Assembly: GCF_001439635.1 (NCBI RefSeq)
Contig: NZ_LMBZ01000021.1
Coordinates: 32,164 to 67,163 of the forward strand
Reading direction: 5' to 3'
DNA: 35,000 bases
Origin: Solibacillus cecembensis
Lineage (GTDB): Bacteria > Bacillota > Bacilli > Bacillales_A > Planococcaceae
This document shows, piece by piece, positions 31,886-35,000 of the stretch; the first letter of the stretch is position 1, and the number at the start of each line of letters is the position of its first letter. The notes under the pieces are model-generated. The model worked only from the letters and a program-made list of their open reading frames with translations. It was not told where the DNA came from and searched no databases. The translations under genes and the position numbers were made by a program.

Positions 31886-32654
31886 TTACATATAATAGTA
31901 CTTTTGATAATACTCTTTCCGTAGTTTTCCGCTTAATTGAGCGTATATCCTTGTGGTTTCACTTTTCTCATGACCCATAAGACTTTGAATGACTTCAATT
32001 GGAGCGCCATTATTCAACAAGTGAGTTGCATAGCTGTGTCTAAGTTGGTGTGGATGAATCTCTTTATTAATTTTAGCACGATTGGAGATCCGCTTGATGA
32101 TGTATCGCATTTGGGCAACACTCATTTTATGTGGTTGGCTTGCCGTTACAAAGATTGCAGGATTATTGTCATTCCGACTTTCAATATACCGTTTAAGTAA
32201 TATTTCGCAGCGTAAATTAAAATAAACTTCCCTCTCCTTATCACCTTTCCCTCTAACAATCGCGGATTGATTGGACCAATTAATATGGTTCTTTTCTAAA
32301 GTAACGATTTCTCCAATTCGACAACCCATAGAAAACATAAATTCGAAAATCGCTCTTCCATTGGGGAATGACAGGATTCATGAAGGTGTTCGATCTCTCA
32401 TTCGGTTAAATACTTGGGTATCCGCTTCCCTACCTTGGGTTCCTTAATTTTGGAAGTTGGATTCTTCCTCAGGTAACCTTCTTCATGAGACCAACGAAAA
32501 AACGATTTCATAAAGCGAATGCGATGTGCAAGACTAACAGGTTTTAAATGTTTCCGGATATAGCGAGATATTCCTTCAACGTTTACGGAGAAAAACCTTC
32601 GATTCGCTTGTCAGCTTCAAACAAAGCCCATGCTTTTGACAGTAACAATTCCAT
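31886..32654 (-). pseudogene. Decayed tyrosine recombinase (XerC/D-like)
   Basis: An intact frame of about 150 codons (31886-32338) encodes the catalytic domain, with Arg in GCRIGEIV, Lys in VRGKGDKER, H-x-x-R in HPHQLRHSYATHLL, His in LMGHEKSETTRIY and the nucleophile Tyr. Upstream, the N-terminal SAM-like domain can be read only by changing frames: MELLLSKAWALFEADKRIEG... from ATG at 32654, then a TAA; then in another frame RKHLKPVSLAHRIRFMKSFF... LRKNPTSKIKEPKVGKRIPK, with a TGA before EIEHLHESC. At least two nonsense codons and two frame changes separate the parts, so the full integrase is not made. It may once have mobilised this region; that is inference. Confidence 0.8.
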
Positions 32655-32689
32655 TCCCCCTAATAAAGTGATATTAATGGAATTATTAC
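32642..32689. repeat. 14-bp inverted repeat at the recombinase start
   Basis: GTAACAATTCCATT (32642-32655) and AATGGAATTATTAC (32676-32689) are inverted with one mismatch and a 20-base spacer. The left arm covers the putative recombinase start codon. It could be an operator, an RNA hairpin or a recombination site. Confidence 0.45.
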
Positions 32690-32725
32690 CAAGTTAATAG
32701 AATAATAGACATATGGAGTGTTTTT

Positions 32726-32748
32726 ACTAACGCAGCAGTTTAGTTCAA
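32726..32748 (+). repeat. Gamma intergenic repeat, copy 1
   Basis: ACTAACGCAGCAGTTTAG, nearly the same as copy 3 (ACTAACGCAGCAGGTTAG). CTAAC and GTTTAG pair around GCAGCA. It lies before the GNAT gene. Confidence 0.5.
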
Positions 32749-32795
32749 CCAGAAATTTGTAATAAGCAACAATGTAAGAATGGAGGTCATTATTC

Positions 32796-33320
32796 ATGGA
32801 TATATATATTGAAAAATTACAAGTTACAGATGCCGAAGGTTTGTATAAGTTTGAACTTGAAAACAGACTATTTTTCGAAGAAATGGTACCTACTCGTGGG
32901 GATGACTACTATAACCCTGAGATTTTTAAAAATAGACATGAAGCTTTACTTGAAGAACAAGTTCAAGGAGATGCTTATTTCTATTTAATTAAAGATAAGG
33001 ATAGTTCTATTATAGGAAGAATAAATGTAGTGGATATTGATAAATCTCAAAAAATCGGGCATCTCGGTTATAGAGTTGGTCAAGCACATATTGGAAAAAG
33101 TATTGCCACTAAAGCATTGAAGTTATTATTAGAAACAGTAATTGAAATAGACATAAAACAAATTAAAGCGAAAACAACAACTAACAATATAGCGTCACAA
33201 AGAGTCTTAGAGAAAAATGGATTTGAGAGAATAGCCACTGTTGGCGAAGAGTTCGAATTGAATGGGCAGAAGTTAAATTTTGTTTATTATATTTTGACTA
33301 TTAGAGTTTCGTCTTATTGA
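32796..33320 (+). CDS. GNAT-family N-acetyltransferase (RimJ/RimL-like)
   Basis: A 174-residue acetyltransferase resembling the RimJ/RimL group that acetylates ribosomal-protein N-termini or small amines. Motifs: the N-terminal YIEKLQVTDAEGLYKFELENRLFFEEMVP, SIIGRINVVDID (beta strands), GHLGYRVGQAHIGKSIATKA (acetyl-CoA loop) and IKAKTTTNNIASQRVLEKNGFERI (motif B). The substrate is unknown. GGAGGT precedes the ATG. The TGA stop is contained in the gamma repeat that follows, so the gene and repeat abut. It lies in the repeat-rich accessory region. Confidence 0.87.
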   Translation: MDIYIEKLQVTDAEGLYKFELENRLFFEEMVPTRGDDYYNPEIFKNRHEALLEEQVQGDAYFYLIKDKDSSIIGRINVVDIDKSQKIGHLGYRVGQAHIGKSIATKALKLLLETVIEIDIKQIKAKTTTNNIASQRVLEKNGFERIATVGEEFELNGQKLNFVYYILTIRVSSY

Positions 33321-33347
33321 ACTAACGGGGCAGGATTGCTTAATAAG
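33313..33347 (+). repeat. Gamma intergenic repeat, copy 2, containing a stop codon
   Basis: CTTATTGA (33313-33320) pairs with TTAATAAG (33340-33347), one wobble; the loop includes ACTAACGGGGCAGG. The last codons and TGA of the GNAT gene are within the left arm. Confidence 0.6.
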
Positions 33348-33362
33348 TAATTGAGGTGAAGA

Positions 33363-33635
33363 ATGATGAGAGTAGCAAAACGCTCTTTAAGTGGAATCAT
33401 TGCTGTAATTTTAAGTGTAGTAGCTGCTTTAATAATTAAAATGAATTATGAGTTAAATGAACATTGGCTTCAAGGGACATTACTTAATCCTATGATGCTC
33501 CTAGCCATTGCTATATACTTACCATCTTTAGCACTGACAATTCATGCACTCAAAAGCCGTTTTGTAAGTTTAATATTTTGGAGCATATCTTTGTTAATTG
33601 TCGTTGGTATTTTTTCGACTAATTTATTTGAATAG
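33363..33635 (+). CDS. Small hypothetical membrane protein
   Basis: A 90-residue protein with three hydrophobic helices (about 9-27, 41-61 and 68-86) and few charged residues apart from KRSLSG at the N-terminus and KSR between helices 2 and 3. It was not recognised. ATG occurs twice (33363 and 33366) behind GAGGTG. It sits alone between the gamma repeat after the GNAT gene and the beta-gamma-alpha repeat cluster, like a single-gene cassette. Confidence 0.65.
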   Translation: MMRVAKRSLSGIIAVILSVVAALIIKMNYELNEHWLQGTLLNPMMLLAIAIYLPSLALTIHALKSRFVSLIFWSISLLIVVGIFSTNLFE

Positions 33636-33662
33636 AATAGTTAAATCATTTTTCCCCTTGTT

Positions 33663-33795
33663 GAACTAACGGGGGCTTTAGCAGAACAAGGCTGCCTTTA
33701 GATTAGCTTTTTCTTATTGAACTAACGCAGCAGGTTAGATCAAGAGTGTTGTTTAACTTGTGTTCAACGATCGGGCTAGATTGTTAAATAACACT
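33663..33795 (+). repeat. Repeat cluster beta2-gamma3-alpha3
   Basis: Beta: GAACTAACGGGGGCTTTAG at 33663-33681, continuing to CTGCCTTT near 33699. Gamma: CTTATTGAACTAACGCAGCA from 33713, with CTAAC (33722-33726) pairing with GTTAG (33734-33738). Alpha: AGTGTTGTTTAAC (33745-33757) pairs with GTTAAATAACACT (33783-33795), 12 of 13 positions, with CGATCGGGCTAGATT in the loop. The beta to gamma distance is 50 bases, the same as in the next cluster. Confidence 0.65.
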
Positions 33796-33834
33796 TTCAA
33801 AAAAAATTATCTTTGAAATTAACAGCGTTAAAAA

Positions 33835-33857
33835 AGCCGATTGAAAATCAATCGGCT
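33835..33857 (-). terminator. Terminator of the DUF2798 gene
   Basis: AGCCGATTGA and TCAATCGGCT form a 10-bp perfect stem. A run of six T follows on the minus strand. Confidence 0.88.
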
Positions 33858-33875
33858 GTGAGGAATTTATCTAGG

Positions 33876-34379
33876 TCAAATATTTCCATTCGCTGTTTTA
33901 ATTGCCTGTTTTGCATGTAATCTTTTCATTGCAAATCTTGCGATGGGCTGTGCAACCAGCAACTCGATCCAAATCGCTACCCCGAAGTTCCTAAACCAAT
34001 TGTGAAAGAAGTTTTGAAAAGGCTCGATGCCTATTTTCCCCGTACCAACCCAGGGTCCTATTATTGACATGCAAACAGATAAGACTGTAACTGTCAAAAA
34101 GGTATTCAACAATATGCGGGCATTAAATCCATCCGTTTTAGCTACGAATATTGGCATCACTTTACTAACTATCGGTTCAGCGACCAAAGTTACCAGCAAC
34201 ACGATGATTATCCATATGAACGGGATAATCCGTAACGTTTCCAAATAATTTCCCATGTTGAATCCTTGATCCAACATCATAATGATAGGAGCAATGGTGT
34301 TTACAGAAATAATCGATATAATCATCATAAATAGTATGCCTTCTCTTGGCGATTGAGGCAGTCGATTTTCTTTATGCAT
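33876..34379 (-). CDS. DUF2798-family membrane protein
   Basis: A 167-residue integral membrane protein with two similar halves, each of two helices: PREGILFMMIISIISVNTIAPIIMML and PFIWIIIVLLVTLVAEPIVSKVMPIFV, then ARILLNTFLTVTVLSVCMSIIGPWV and FGVAIWIELLVAQPIARFAMKRLH. This is the arrangement of duplicated DUF2798 proteins, with A-E/Q-P-I in the second helix of each half. Function unknown. GGAGGG precedes the ATG, and it ends at a strong terminator. It is the only minus-strand gene in this part and is flanked by direct copies of the alpha, beta and gamma repeats. Confidence 0.8.
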   Translation of the reverse strand: MHKENRLPQSPREGILFMMIISIISVNTIAPIIMMLDQGFNMGNYLETLRIIPFIWIIIVLLVTLVAEPIVSKVMPIFVAKTDGFNARILLNTFLTVTVLSVCMSIIGPWVGTGKIGIEPFQNFFHNWFRNFGVAIWIELLVAQPIARFAMKRLHAKQAIKTANGNI

Positions 34380-34510
34380 TTTATTACCCTCCGAAATAAG
34401 TTTTCAGATGGTAGACGTATCATGTGACATATATTTTTGGTTAAATGAATTGACCAATATCTCTACACACTGTATTAATCATTTTATCGCATTCTTAAAT
34501 GAATTCCAGT

Positions 34511-34685
34511 CTTGTTTTATTCAAAAGTATGTGAGCAAAGTCTTAAATAGTCTTCCTCAATCGGGCGCGATTGTGGAATAAGCTTCACTTTTTTTCTTCA
34601 ACTAACGGGGGCTTTAGAAGAACAAAACTGCCTTTAAGGGGAGCGTTTACTTATTGAACTATCGAAGCAGTTATGTTTAATAAGT
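34511..34685 (+). repeat. Repeat cluster alpha4-beta3-gamma4
   Basis: Alpha: AATCGGGCGCGATTGTGGAA near 34559-34578. Beta: CAACTAACGGGGGCTTTAG at 34599-34617, continuing to CTGCCTTT near 34635. Gamma: ACTTATTGAAC (34649-34659) pairs with GTTTAATAAGT (34675-34685), 11 bp with one wobble. This fills most of the 350-base gap between the DUF2798 and DUF1835 genes; the first 130 bases (34380-34510) hold nothing recognised. Confidence 0.65.
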
Positions 34686-34730
34686 TGTGCTTTTTTTTAT
34701 GGTAATATTATCTGTAAAGGGGGTAATAAA

Positions 34731-35000
34731 TTGATTGATGAATTGAAAAGAATCCTTAAAAATTCTCCTGATGATGAAGTGAAATCACTTTTATTTCAAA
34801 TTCTTTTGCGAATCAATATGTTTGAAGAAACAGACCAATGTACTGAGGGGCAATTTGTGACAGACTTGAAAAAAACATATAATGATTTTCTGAATTATAT
34901 AAGAAACCAAACTGATATAAAAGATAATAAAAACTATAAGGTTGTACATATTCTCTTTGGTGATTCAGCATCTGGTAGTTTAAAAAGAGCATTAAAAGAA
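34731..35000 (+). CDS. DUF1835-type protein, N-terminal part (runs off the window)
   Basis: An open frame of 90 codons reaching the window end without a stop. It starts at TTG with AAAGGGGGT (34716-34724) at good spacing: MIDELKRILKNSPDDEVKSL, a helical segment up to about residue 68, then YKVVHILFGDSASGSLKRALKE. The HILFGDSASGSLK motif is the typical beginning of DUF1835 proteins. Function of the family is unknown. The ATG at 34738 is in another frame and closes at once. Partial because of the window edge. Confidence 0.7.
   Translation, partial: MIDELKRILKNSPDDEVKSLLFQILLRINMFEETDQCTEGQFVTDLKKTYNDFLNYIRNQTDIKDNKNYKVVHILFGDSASGSLKRALKE

Noticed and set aside
31937..32200. Plus-strand open frame of 87 codons
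   Set aside because: It is the complement of the recombinase catalytic domain and has no ribosome binding site.
32726..34685. Repeats as integron attC sites
   Set aside because: CTAAC...GTTAG cores recall attC boxes, but the left core does not fit RYYYAAC, no IntI-type integrase with its extra domain is present, and the recombinase here is a generic, broken Xer-like enzyme.
1..35000. CRISPR array, tRNA or rRNA genes
   Set aside because: No regularly spaced direct repeats of CRISPR type and no tRNA or rRNA sequence patterns were seen on reading both strands.

Overview
The window is a low-GC chromosome segment from a spore-forming, motile member of the Bacillales. The protein families point towards the Lysinibacillus/Solibacillus (Planococcaceae) side. 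Evidence for this includes A/T-rich codons, strong AGGAGG-type ribosome binding sites, a SleL/YaaH-type cortex-lytic enzyme behind a consensus sigma-E promoter, a YqhV-family protein, a methyl-accepting chemotaxis protein and B. subtilis-type FMN riboswitches. No rRNA, tRNA or CRISPR array was seen.

Layout. 0.1-1.4 kb: thyA, convergent with a small CxxC-20-CxxC membrane protein. 1.7-6.6 kb (minus): a three-gene phosphorelay/c-di-GMP operon, encoding an Hpt-REC-GGDEF-REC protein, a single-domain response regulator and a hybrid histidine kinase. 6.7-8.5 kb: a possible broken micro-ORF, an Amidase_3 cell-wall hydrolase and a GyrI-like protein. 8.7-9.9 kb (minus): the LysM-LysM-GH18 spore enzyme. 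10.2-13.7 kb: a GNAT, an NTF2-like protein, a divergent XRE-cupin regulator/LysE exporter pair with repeated operator-like motifs, a duplicated DUF2935 protein apparently starting at AUU, and a YqhV-like protein.

13.9-16.3 kb: riboflavin genes ribE-ribB-ribH behind two nearly identical tandem FMN riboswitches, each with its own terminator. ribD and the GTP cyclohydrolase II part of RibBA are missing from the locus. 16.4-18.1 kb: a membrane protein, a frameshifted and truncated ECF sigma gene, and a racemase-fold protein lacking one catalytic Cys. 18.6-21.7 kb: a MocR-type regulator divergent from an EamA transporter and a PaiB-like protein, with repeated CTGTACC motifs between them. 22.0-29.7 kb: a chemoreceptor with an amino-acid-binding dCache motif, a TelA-like protein, an HSL-family esterase, small membrane and hypothetical proteins, another EamA transporter and an M20 peptidase.

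29.8-35.0 kb looks like an accessory region. It contains a VOC-domain protein, a lipoprotein, a GNAT, a small membrane protein, a DUF2798 protein and the start of a DUF1835 protein. These are interspersed with a dispersed family of hairpin-forming intergenic repeats (called alpha, beta and gamma here), an MBL-fold gene remnant and a decayed tyrosine recombinase whose C-terminal catalytic residues survive. The repeats sit between almost every pair of genes, and one contains the stop codon of the gene before it, which gives a cassette-like appearance. This region and the tandem riboswitch locus are the two parts most worth a second look. All assignments come from reading the sequence; no database search was possible.
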